A DNA stretch of 30,557 nt, from NCBI GenBank assembly GCA_043736395.1, contig JAYTCQ010000363.1, positions 1-30,557 on the forward strand. The letters are read 5' to 3'. This DNA is from JAFDVL01 sp043736395. Its GTDB lineage: Bacteria; Acidobacteriota; Blastocatellia; RBC074. Shown here one piece after another: positions 21,572-29,938 of the stretch (position 1 is its first letter; each line of letters opens with the position of its first letter). Both the position numbers and the translations under genes were made by a program. Under the pieces are notes generated by a model that did no database searches, was not told the DNA's origin, and was given only the letters and a program-made list of their open reading frames with translations.

Positions 21572-22207
21572 ATGGCTATCATTGATTTTCAACAAACCGT
21601 TCGCTCACCCGTCCAAGCTTATCAGGAAGGATTGAACTTTTTTATGGGTCAGGGAGTCCTCAACAACGTTCTGCAACGTCTGCTATTGGCGTTGGACAAA
21701 ATCGAGGTGGATTATAATATCATCGGAGCTGTCGCGCTGAATCAACACGGTTACAAACGCTTCACCGAAGACATTGATTTACTTCTCACCAAAGCAGGGT
21801 TGGAGAAATTTCACGAAGAACTAATTCGGGTTGGCTGTCGCCCGAAATTTGAAGGAGCCAGAAAACAATTCCGTACAACGGCAGAAAATGTCACCATCGA
21901 AATTATCACGACAGGTGAATATCCTGGCGATGGTCGCCCCAAGCCTGTAGCCTTTCCCGATCCAAAAGACAACGTCGAAATCATCGAAGGCTTAAAAACA
22001 ATCTCGCTGGAGAAACTGATTGAATTAAAACTGGCTTCAGGAATGACGGCTCTGCATCGGTTGAAAGACCTCGCAGATGTACAAGAGTTGATCAAAGTAA
22101 AAAATCTCTCTGCCGATTTTGCTGCCAGGCTTGATCCATCTGTCCGGGAAAAGTTCATTGAATTGCAAAGTCCTGTTGAAGCAGCACGCGACCTCGAACA
22201 ATTCTGA
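21572..22207 (+). CDS. Nucleotidyltransferase-fold protein
   Basis: This 211-residue protein has the nucleotidyltransferase superfamily pattern 'IIGAVALNQHGYKRFTEDIDLLL' (residues 50-72): a Gly-Ala helix turn, then T-x-D67-x-D69 as the metal-binding pair. The third acidic residue could be E110 or D157. The fold is shared with AbiEii and MNT-type toxins and with aminoglycoside nucleotidyltransferases. A C-terminal helical part ('LEKLIELKLASGMTALHRLKDLADVQELI') is common to stand-alone members of unknown function. No antitoxin-like partner lies beside it, so I do not call it a toxin. No clear SD. Confidence 0.7.
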   Translation: MAIIDFQQTVRSPVQAYQEGLNFFMGQGVLNNVLQRLLLALDKIEVDYNIIGAVALNQHGYKRFTEDIDLLLTKAGLEKFHEELIRVGCRPKFEGARKQFRTTAENVTIEIITTGEYPGDGRPKPVAFPDPKDNVEIIEGLKTISLEKLIELKLASGMTALHRLKDLADVQELIKVKNLSADFAARLDPSVREKFIELQSPVEAARDLEQF

Positions 22208-22263
22208 TAACAAATTTTTCCGCCCCGTTCTTTTTGATTCTTTTGCCGTTAATAAAATTCAAA

Positions 22264-22291
22264 TTGACTTCTCATTTTTTTTTGCTACTAT
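22264..22291 (+). promoter_or_regulatory. Sigma-70-like promoter with long leader before the DUF11 gene
   Basis: TTGACT (22264-22269), a 16-base spacer containing nine consecutive T, and TACTAT (22286-22291) match -35/-10 elements well. Transcription from here would give a leader of about 320 bases before the chosen ATG (22622). In the 413-bp gap 22208-22621 I see no gene and no riboswitch I can name. Confidence 0.5.
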
Positions 22292-22621
22292 CCGGTTGCC
22301 TCAAACGTTGACCCGATCAATGCTCAGCCATCAACCCTGTACTTTAACTTGTAACTTTTATTTTTTCGTACGAATTCTTACAGAAAATTGCATCTGGTAG
22401 TTTCTCAGCCGAAGCACAGCCAGCCATCTCCACTTGAAGATTTTTTCGTTCAGAGTTCGAAAATTTGTAATCGTGTCACGCTTTAATGCAACTCGTTAGC
22501 ACGCCTCTGCCTGACACGAATTCTTGTTTTGATTGACTCTCAACTCAGCCCGTTCCACTGCCGCCTCAGCGAATTCGATGACAACCCAAAACTGCCGCCA
22601 TGGCAGCCTAGGTTATTTACG

Positions 22622-25600
22622 ATGAAAAACATCATGCTTTCAGCCATTACTTCCATTGCCAAAAATCTGTCTCCTGTTCTGCGCTTTTTCCGCCAACGCG
22701 AATCCGTCAGAGCCACGATGAGCCGCGTCCTGATTTTGCTCATGCTCGCGCAGCCGATGCTCGCGCATGCCGCTCCTTTCGTGCATGGCGCAGAAACGAC
22801 CGCGCAACGAGGTGTAGCGAAGCCCCGTTCACTGATGCCCAAAACTGCGGAAGTAAAAGCGGCAGAAGCTCCCAAACCAGTAATGGAGAAAGCCATTGGT
22901 ATTGATGAATGGATGGCACAAAGTAATCAATCGCCAACTGTCATCGGGAACCCTACGATCAATAACAGTTCAATGCCTGAGTCACCAATTCCTGTCGGTG
23001 ATCCTAAAAATTTCACTTCTCCCTTTAAGATTTTTCCAGCGATTGCAATGTTTCAGACGGGGACATCTCTCGAAATGGGAACCACCGGGCCTGCCGGAAG
23101 CGGCCCCAGTACGTCATCACAAGCGGTCACATTATTTGAAAATGCAGTTACAGCCTATTCTCCTACGACCAGCGTCACGTATTCGCTCTCCAATCAACAA
23201 TTTCCGGCTGGCACTGTTCAGGGAATAACTAGCCCGGGAATAAATTTTGGGGGATCTGGCAATTCTACTGCTGATACACCGCTGCTGGGCACTGCGATTT
23301 ATGGATTAATGAATAGTATTGGAAGTGCCACAAGTGCTATGTTTACTGCTTGTAATGGTTGCACTGCCGGTTCATCAATTGACGTTGCGACCAATCGCGC
23401 CATCAGCCTCAATTTAGTTTCAGACGCGTTGATTAATGCAGCCAACACCAACCTTCAGGCACTCAACGCCAGAGTCTATTACGGTGATCTCACTATCACT
23501 TTTAATCGCCCTGTTTCTAACCCCGTACTACAATTTGTTGGGATGGGTGGGCAAACTTCTACCAGTACGAGTGTCAGTGGTGCCGTAAAATCTTACGACA
23601 TGGGATTTTCAACCGAATTTGATTTGGTAGGCTCCAATGTGTCGCTCAGCAAGCTCAACGGTAATTCCGTTTTAACTGTCACTCCTACTTCCATCACCAA
23701 TTCGGCGACCCGGTTAGGAGCCAGTTCAGTTGGTTCCGTCGTTAATGGAATTACCCGAACAGGTGCCAGCGGAAGCATTTTGGCAACCGGCACAAATATC
23801 ACTTCCATCACCCTGAAAATGTACCTGCGCGGTGACGGCGGTATTGTTGTGAATACCGCTGGTGTGGTGCAAACACCTGATCCTGGTTGGGAACCTAAAT
23901 GGGGTGTAGCCGCAGGCTATCAACCTACCGGTGCAACTACACCATTCGTTGGGTCTGTCGCTGGAGACACCATGCTGTTCGGAGCCTCAATCCAAAAACC
24001 AGTCACCGTCAGCGGCACGGTCTTTAACGATACCAACGGATTATCTGACAGTATCGTTAACGGCACAGGTACAAATGCCGGAGGTCTCAACGCCATTCTC
24101 GTGGATAGTGCGGGCAACGTCATCGCCAGTACTGCTGTCGCCGCTAATGGAACCTATTCCTTCACGGGCATTGGCGAAGGCAGCTACAGCATGCGACTCA
24201 GCACCGCCGCCGGAGTGCAAGGTACTGCCGCTCCCGCTATTTCCCTCCCTGCCACCTGGTCTAATCGCGGCGAAGGCACTGTCGCCGCTGGTGATGGCAC
24301 TATCAACGGTAATACTGCCATTACTGTTGCACCGGGAGTCAATTTATCGGGAGTCAATTTCGGGATTGCTCAGCCTAGTCTCAGTCTCGCCAAAGCCAAT
24401 CCTGCGAGCTTCGCCGTTGGCACTGCTGCCGACTACACATTGACCGTCAGCAACGCTGCCAACCGTCCAACCTCTGGAACTTCGATCGTCGTCAATGAAA
24501 AACTACCTCCGAATATTGCCTACAACAGTGCCGCCGCCGGAACCGGAGCAACCGGAGCCAGTTGTACTTCTTCGGGAACTCTTGCCGCTGGACTGGATTT
24601 AATTTGCACGATTACTACGGCGGCAGGCATTGCGGGGGGAAGCTCAGCAGCTTTCACCCTCAACGTCACTCCGCAGACTGCGGCTGCCGGAGTTGCAGGA
24701 ATTAACAAAGCTGCCGTTGATCCCGTCGGAGGTACTCCGATTGCGCCAAGCACTTGTACCGCCACCGGAACTCCGGCAGGTTGCGCTCTCGCTCCTTCCA
24801 TTACGCCTACTGCACCTCCGATCATTGCAGGCTATAAATCCGTCAAGCTCACCTCTGACGCAGATAGCAGTGGCACGGTCACAGCGGGTGATACGCTGAC
24901 CTACACCCTGCAATACACCAACACTGGTGCAGGCAATGCCTCAAGCTTCCAAATCAATGATGTTCTTCCCTCAGGATTAACCATCACATCCACAGGCGGA
25001 CAAACCATCACACTCTCAGGCGCTGGCACTTCGGCGACAAAAAATACAGCCTACACTGGCGCGACTGCCGGAGCCATCTCTGATTTACTTGCAGCGAGTG
25101 CAACTCTAGGAGTCGGTGGCGTCATCACCGTCACGATTCCGGTCACGATTGGCATCGGCGTCGCTGGAACAAAGTCGAATCAGGCATCTGCTACGGGAAT
25201 TGGTTTAAGCTCTGCCGTCCTGACCGATAATGCCGGAGCCACTGCGGACTTACCTTCTATCGTCACCGCCGCTCCCTATAACCTGACCGTTCCGGCTGGT
25301 TCAGTCGCGCAAACCATCGCAGCCACCGTTGACCCCACCAGTTTCGCTATTGGCACGGTGCTACCTGACCTCAAACTTCTCAAAGTTGCGCCGCTTTCGG
25401 TGCAGGCAGGCACTGCGCTGACGTATACGATGACGGTTGCTAATGTCGGACTTGGAGCGACTACCGGAACGATTTCCGTAGTTGACGAGTTGCCTACCGG
25501 AGTCACAGTCAACGGCGGAGCTTCCGGTTCAGTTACTTTATCCGGCTTACAGGCTGCCAACTGGACATGCAACAGTGACGCGCTGTCTCCGCAAACCATC

Positions 25601-28372
25601 ACCTGTACCAGCACCACCACTATGGTAGCCAGTTCGGGTGTCAGTATTTTTGCTTTCAGTGCCGATGTGGCAGCTACTGTCACCAATACTCTCGTGAATC
25701 AGGCGAAAGTTTTTGGCGGCGGCGATCCTAACAAAACGACAGTCACCGTGACCGGAGCCATCACTGCTTGTCTGGCTGCCAGTGAAAATCTGGCTGGTAG
25801 TGTGACCAACGCTGGCTGTGCTTTTGAATCCACTCCCGTGATTAATGTCGCCGGATTTAAATCCGTCAAACTTACCACCGATGCCGACAGTAGCAGTTCC
25901 ATTACTCCCGGCGATACCCTCACCTATACCTTGCAATACACGAACACTGGCACGGTAGATGCCACGGTCTTCCAGCTTAACGATGTTCTCCCAACGGGTC
26001 TCACGAAATCGGGTCCGCTGACAATCACAATTCTGCTTGGTAGCTCCGTCGCAGTCACGAATCCCCTCTACACCGGAGCCGCTGCTGGCACGGTCAGTGA
26101 TCTCTTATTGGCAGGCGGCATCCTTAAAGCGGGAGGTGCAATTACCCTGACCATTCCTGTTACGGTAAATTCCGGTTTTTCCGGGACGCTCAGTAATCAA
26201 GGCACTGCCACTGCGCTAGAGCTTTCCGCTGCCGTCCTCACCGACAATGCCGGAGCGACAGCGGATTTACCTGCCACAGTCACGGCGGCTCCGTATAGTT
26301 TGACTGTTCCCACTGGCTCCGTCGCGCAAACCATTACGACTGCGGTTGATCCTGTCACTGCCACCGTTGGAATTAGTGCTCCCACTGTCGTTGCTTTCAA
26401 ATCTGTCAAGCTTACCACCGACGCCGACAGCAGTGGCACGATTACAGCAGGTGATACGCTGACGTGGATTGTTCAATACGCCAACACTGGAACCGTTGAC
26501 GTACCCGCTTTCCAGATTGCAGATCAATTACCTTCCGGCATCACAATCACTTCTGCAGGCGCACAAACTGTGACCGTCACCGGAGCCGGAACCAGTGCCA
26601 CGAAAGACGCCACTTACACCGGAGCCTCGCTCGCGACGAGTATGTCCTTAACTGTAAGCGCGATTCTGGCGCAACAGGGTACGATTACGCTCACGATTCC
26701 CGTAACAATCAATGCAGGTTTCACGGGCAGCTTGAGCAATCAGGCTTCCGGTTCAGGAACTGGAATGCCCGCTGCCGTCTCCACTGATAATGCAGGCGTG
26801 ACCGCTGATTTACCTGCGACGGTCACTGCCGCGCCATACAATTTAACGGTTCCGGCAAGTTCGGTCACTCAAACGATCGCAGCAACGGTTGATCCGACTC
26901 TCGCGGTGGTCGTCGCAGCACCAACCGTTGCCGCCTATAAATCGGTCAAGCTCACCACTGATGCCGATTCATCCGGCAGTGTCACGGCAGGAGATACACT
27001 GGCGTGGACAGTGCAATACGCCAACACCGGTACGGTTGATGTCACTGGCTTTCAACTCAACGATACGTTACCAGCCGGATTGACCATCACAGGGACTGGT
27101 AATCAGACCTTAACCATTACTGGCAGCACGACTGCAAGTAAGAATACGAATTACACCGGAGCTACCGCCGGGGCAGTTTCTGACCTTCTCTTAGCGACGA
27201 CTACCTTTAAAGCCGGAGACATTCTCAAGCTTGAGATTCCTGTCACGGTCAACACCGGAGCTACCGGAACATTGCTTAATCAGGCTCTCGGTACAGCGAC
27301 GAACCTTCCTGTAGCCGGAGTCAGAACAGATAATATTGATAGTGTCACGAGCGGTTTGCCATCCGGGGTCACGGTTCCAACCGGGAGCCTCACGCAAACG
27401 CAGAACCCGCCTATTGATCCAACCAGTGTAACAATTGCCGTCACTCCAACGGTGCTGGCCTTCAAATCTGTCAAGCTCACGACTGATGTCAACAGCAATT
27501 CTCTGCCCGATCCCGGTGACACGTTAATCTGGTCGGTCTGGTACAAAAATACCGGAGCAATTGATGTCACAACTTTCCAGATCAGCGATGCTCTGCCTGC
27601 CGGGGTGACCATCACAGGCGCGGGTAATCAAACCGTCACGATTACCGGAACAACAACTGCCGCGAAGAGTACCACCTACACCGGAGCCGCTGCCGGAGCC
27701 GTTTCGGACTTACTTTCCGCCACGACTACATTTAAAGCTGGAGACCTGATACAGATTGATATTCCCGTGACGATCAATCCTGGCTTTGCTGGCTCAATAT
27801 TAAATCAGGCTATCGGCACAGGCGGAAATTTACCTCCGACGGGTGTCATCACCGATAACGCAGACAACGTCACACCGGGTCTGCCATCGGGCGTAACTAT
27901 ACCGACGGGGAGTGCGGTGCAGACGCTGACACCCGCGTCCGATCCGACAAGTTTGGCTGTTGCCGGAATTCCGATGATGACCCTTGTGAAATCAGTGACT
28001 CCGACTGGCGACCAACAACCTGGAACGGATTTAACGTACCAGATCGTCTTCACCAATACGGGTAATGCCGCCGCACAGGAAGTCGTCATCTTTGATCCGA
28101 TTCCGAACGATACCGACTTCAAACTAGGGTCGGCAACAATGACACTGGGGACGACCGGATTGACGATGGTCGCCGAATATTCGAATGACTTTGTTGCGGC
28201 GACACCAGCCACAGCGACGTGGACTTATACACCTGTCACAGCAGGCGGAGGCGCAGACACAGGCTACGACCGCAATGTCAAAGCTGTCAGATGGAGGGTA
28301 AGTGCGGGAACGTTAAGTCAGACATCACCGAATCACACCGGCGATGTTGGCTTCGTCGTGAAGATTCGATAA
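22622..28372 (+). CDS. Giant secreted DUF11-repeat protein with calcium-loop-like motifs
   Basis: From ATG 22622 (AGG nine bases upstream) it has 1,916 residues; an in-frame TTG at 22529 is less likely. A long-N-region signal peptide ends near 'LAHA-AP' (about 50). Residues 100-450 are a beta-rich N-domain. About 460-580 is a CnaB/SdrD_B-like domain ('VSGTVFNDTNGLSDS...GTYSFTGIGEGSYSMRL'). Eight DUF11 beta-sandwich units follow, starting near 587, 738, 916, 1079, 1259, 1439, 1614 and 1785. Four of them open with KSVKLT-(S/T)-DADSS, a D-x-D-x-S-G-x-V-x-x-G-D loop in three. Very Thr/Ala/Gly-rich, with few Cys and Lys. No LPXTG, PEP-CTERM or autotransporter end is visible; it stops after the last DUF11. 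Likely a cell-surface stalk or adhesin. Confidence 0.88.
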   Translation: MKNIMLSAITSIAKNLSPVLRFFRQRESVRATMSRVLILLMLAQPMLAHAAPFVHGAETTAQRGVAKPRSLMPKTAEVKAAEAPKPVMEKAIGIDEWMAQSNQSPTVIGNPTINNSSMPESPIPVGDPKNFTSPFKIFPAIAMFQTGTSLEMGTTGPAGSGPSTSSQAVTLFENAVTAYSPTTSVTYSLSNQQFPAGTVQGITSPGINFGGSGNSTADTPLLGTAIYGLMNSIGSATSAMFTACNGCTAGSSIDVATNRAISLNLVSDALINAANTNLQALNARVYYGDLTITFNRPVSNPVLQFVGMGGQTSTSTSVSGAVKSYDMGFSTEFDLVGSNVSLSKLNGNSVLTVTPTSITNSATRLGASSVGSVVNGITRTGASGSILATGTNITSITLKMYLRGDGGIVVNTAGVVQTPDPGWEPKWGVAAGYQPTGATTPFVGSVAGDTMLFGASIQKPVTVSGTVFNDTNGLSDSIVNGTGTNAGGLNAILVDSAGNVIASTAVAANGTYSFTGIGEGSYSMRLSTAAGVQGTAAPAISLPATWSNRGEGTVAAGDGTINGNTAITVAPGVNLSGVNFGIAQPSLSLAKANPASFAVGTAADYTLTVSNAANRPTSGTSIVVNEKLPPNIAYNSAAAGTGATGASCTSSGTLAAGLDLICTITTAAGIAGGSSAAFTLNVTPQTAAAGVAGINKAAVDPVGGTPIAPSTCTATGTPAGCALAPSITPTAPPIIAGYKSVKLTSDADSSGTVTAGDTLTYTLQYTNTGAGNASSFQINDVLPSGLTITSTGGQTITLSGAGTSATKNTAYTGATAGAISDLLAASATLGVGGVITVTIPVTIGIGVAGTKSNQASATGIGLSSAVLTDNAGATADLPSIVTAAPYNLTVPAGSVAQTIAATVDPTSFAIGTVLPDLKLLKVAPLSVQAGTALTYTMTVANVGLGATTGTISVVDELPTGVTVNGGASGSVTLSGLQAANWTCNSDALSPQTITCTSTTTMVASSGVSIFAFSADVAATVTNTLVNQAKVFGGGDPNKTTVTVTGAITACLAASENLAGSVTNAGCAFESTPVINVAGFKSVKLTTDADSSSSITPGDTLTYTLQYTNTGTVDATVFQLNDVLPTGLTKSGPLTITILLGSSVAVTNPLYTGAAAGTVSDLLLAGGILKAGGAITLTIPVTVNSGFSGTLSNQGTATALELSAAVLTDNAGATADLPATVTAAPYSLTVPTGSVAQTITTAVDPVTATVGISAPTVVAFKSVKLTTDADSSGTITAGDTLTWIVQYANTGTVDVPAFQIADQLPSGITITSAGAQTVTVTGAGTSATKDATYTGASLATSMSLTVSAILAQQGTITLTIPVTINAGFTGSLSNQASGSGTGMPAAVSTDNAGVTADLPATVTAAPYNLTVPASSVTQTIAATVDPTLAVVVAAPTVAAYKSVKLTTDADSSGSVTAGDTLAWTVQYANTGTVDVTGFQLNDTLPAGLTITGTGNQTLTITGSTTASKNTNYTGATAGAVSDLLLATTTFKAGDILKLEIPVTVNTGATGTLLNQALGTATNLPVAGVRTDNIDSVTSGLPSGVTVPTGSLTQTQNPPIDPTSVTIAVTPTVLAFKSVKLTTDVNSNSLPDPGDTLIWSVWYKNTGAIDVTTFQISDALPAGVTITGAGNQTVTITGTTTAAKSTTYTGAAAGAVSDLLSATTTFKAGDLIQIDIPVTINPGFAGSILNQAIGTGGNLPPTGVITDNADNVTPGLPSGVTIPTGSAVQTLTPASDPTSLAVAGIPMMTLVKSVTPTGDQQPGTDLTYQIVFTNTGNAAAQEVVIFDPIPNDTDFKLGSATMTLGTTGLTMVAEYSNDFVAATPATATWTYTPVTAGGGADTGYDRNVKAVRWRVSAGTLSQTSPNHTGDVGFVVKIR
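25859..27960 (+). repeat. Internal ~540-bp tandem repeats in the DUF11 gene
   Basis: The KSVKLTTDADSS-coding block begins at 25859, 26399, 26939 and 27464, spaced 540, 540 and 525 bp (180, 180 and 175 residues). A further copy begins at 24836. Units are diverged in DNA but keep register exactly, which points to older tandem duplication of a whole domain plus its linker. Confidence 0.85.
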
Positions 28373-28421
28373 CAAGTTTGTCCGAAAAATTCGGGCAGAA
28401 TCAAGCAGGAGAAATCATTAC

Positions 28422-28450
28422 GGGCGCAGCATTGTACTGCGCCCTTTTTT
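28422..28450 (+). terminator. Rho-independent terminator of the DUF11 gene
   Basis: GGGCGCAG (28422-28429) pairs with CTGCGCCC (28437-28444) over a 7-base loop and is followed by TTTTTT. It is 49 bases after the DUF11 stop and touches the end of the convergent glycerate kinase gene. No T-tract exists on the minus side, so it works mainly for the plus strand. Confidence 0.93.
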
Positions 28451-29798
28451 ATTTTGAATTTTTCGCAAGGAAAATTCGCAGATCACGAACGTTATTTCCC
28501 GTCGAGCCAATGATAATGGCGTCGCCAATCTGATGGAAAAAATTGTAGGAATCGCTACGCTGCAAATAATCTATTGGAGAAATTTCAAGTGCGGCTGCGC
28601 GCAGTAAAGTTGTCTCATCCGCTATCGCCCCAGCGGCGGGACTATGTCCATCAATGCCATCAGTACCAGCGCTCAGCACTGCGATGGATTCATTCGGATT
28701 TATTTTCATCGCTGCTCGTAACACAAATTCCTGATTGCGCCCGCCTTGGCCGTTACCGCGTACGGGACAAATCACTTCGCCGCCAGAGAGAAGACAAACG
28801 ATTTTATCAGGATGATGTTCACGCAATGTTTGCAGCCTATTCAGATGCTCGATGGTCATTTCTTCGATTTCACCTTCGACTAAATCTTCCGCAATTTCGA
28901 CGACACAATTAAAGTCATCTTCGGCAATTTTCTTTGCGATTTTTAACGCTTCACGATTATCGAGTAACAGATGATGACAAGCGTTCTGAGTCTCAACGTT
29001 CTGAGTACCGCCTTTAGGCGGGAGAGTTTCAAGACGCCGCCTAAAGGCGGTACTCAAAACGATATTTGAAATATGCTCAGGAAATTTATCTAGCAAATCA
29101 TATTTCTCAACAATGCGGTCAAAGTCTTCCAGCGTAAAATTCCCCGGCAAAGTCAGCCCTGAAGAGATCGTCGCCAAATCGTCATGATTTACATCAGAAA
29201 TGTACAAAGAAATCTGCGTAGCCCGATTCGCCGCTTCCGCTAAGCGTCCGCCTTTGACCGAAGACAATGCTTTGCGAACAACATTCATTTCACCGATGAC
29301 GGCTCCGCAACCAACAAGCACGCGATTGATCGTCTGCAAATCTTCAAGCGAGATTTCATCGGCAATCGGCTTTTCAAAAACTGCCGAACCACCGCCCGAA
29401 ACCAAAAACAGCACCAGCGTTTTTTCATCATTCGCTTCACGCAATAATCTCAACGCGGCTTCGGCTCCGTCAATACTGCTTTGATTCGGAATTGGATGGC
29501 CGCCGACGAAGACTCGAAAATTCTTCGGCGCGTCACCAATCAAAGCATTGGTCGCGACAATTCCATCTGTAATCTTTTCGCCGAGAATTTCTTCGGCTGC
29601 ACGCGCCATCGGCTCCGCAGCTTTCCCAATCGCAATCACAATGACACGCGAAAATTCGTTGAGATCGTACTCACGATTGTCAACGATCAGCTTGTATTTA
29701 TTGAATTGGAGAGCATTTCGAACGATGGATTCAACTTCGATAGCCGCGAGCGCTTTGAGAAAAATTTGATTGGCGATGGAGCGGAGGTCGGCTGTCAT
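28449..29798 (-). CDS. Glycerate 2-kinase (MOFRL family)
   Basis: This 449-residue enzyme phosphorylates D-glycerate to 2-phosphoglycerate, feeding glycerate from serine, glyoxylate or sugar-acid breakdown into glycolysis. The N-terminal domain has 'VIAIGKAAEPMARAAEEIL' and 'GGHPIPNQSS', then 'FLVSGGGSAVFEKP' for phosphate/substrate binding. The C-terminal MOFRL part has 'LLSGGEVICPVRGNGQGGRNQEFVLRAA' and 'LSAGTDGIDGHSPAAGAI'. Residues about 247-267 ('RLETLPPKGGTQNVETQNA' region) are encoded by a palindromic repeat and appear as an extra loop. The preceding SDR gene (29939 onward) runs the same way, so a sugar-acid or glyoxylate pathway is possible. Confidence 0.93.
   Translation of the reverse strand: MTADLRSIANQIFLKALAAIEVESIVRNALQFNKYKLIVDNREYDLNEFSRVIVIAIGKAAEPMARAAEEILGEKITDGIVATNALIGDAPKNFRVFVGGHPIPNQSSIDGAEAALRLLREANDEKTLVLFLVSGGGSAVFEKPIADEISLEDLQTINRVLVGCGAVIGEMNVVRKALSSVKGGRLAEAANRATQISLYISDVNHDDLATISSGLTLPGNFTLEDFDRIVEKYDLLDKFPEHISNIVLSTAFRRRLETLPPKGGTQNVETQNACHHLLLDNREALKIAKKIAEDDFNCVVEIAEDLVEGEIEEMTIEHLNRLQTLREHHPDKIVCLLSGGEVICPVRGNGQGGRNQEFVLRAAMKINPNESIAVLSAGTDGIDGHSPAAGAIADETTLLRAAALEISPIDYLQRSDSYNFFHQIGDAIIIGSTGNNVRDLRIFLAKNSK
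28998..29060. repeat. 63-bp palindromic repeat in frame within the glycerate kinase gene
   Basis: GAGTACCGCCTTTAGGCGG (29003-29021) pairs perfectly with 29037-29055; with one mismatch the arms reach 28998 and 29060. Length 63 is divisible by three, so the reading frame is kept and 21 residues are added. A direct 9-bp repeat CGTTCTGAG at 28982-28990 and 28997-29005 lies at its left edge. Confidence 0.8.
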
Positions 29799-29895
29799 TA
29801 CTATTTAGTTGAATGTTTGTTGTTAGCGGGAAATCAAAAACTCCCGCGAAAAATGTGAAGACCGCTAAAATAAAACAAAATTTCCCGTTTACCTT

Positions 29896-29921
29896 CTCGC
29901 GAATTTAGCTTATTTCGCGAG
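29896..29921. terminator. Hairpin between glycerate kinase and SDR genes
   Basis: CTCGCGAA (29896-29903) pairs with TTCGCGAG (29914-29921) over a 10-base loop, 18 bases downstream of the SDR stop. No strong T-tract follows on the minus strand, so it may be a weak terminator or an mRNA-end stem. Confidence 0.5.
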
Positions 29922-29938
29922 CGCACTTTCAGATAAGT

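Noticed and set aside
21572..22207. Calling the nucleotidyltransferase-fold protein an AbiEii/MNT toxin
   Set aside because: No antitoxin-like gene (AbiEi or HEPN) is adjacent; a repeat element and a long gap flank it.
22292..22621. Possible riboswitch in the long leader of the DUF11 gene
   Set aside because: I compared it mentally with cyclic-di-GMP (GEMM), cobalamin and TPP consensus segments and saw no convincing conserved core.
24836..27960. Regular repeats that could be mistaken for a CRISPR array
   Set aside because: The period is about 540 bp, units are coding, diverged and in frame, and no short identical repeats with unique spacers exist.
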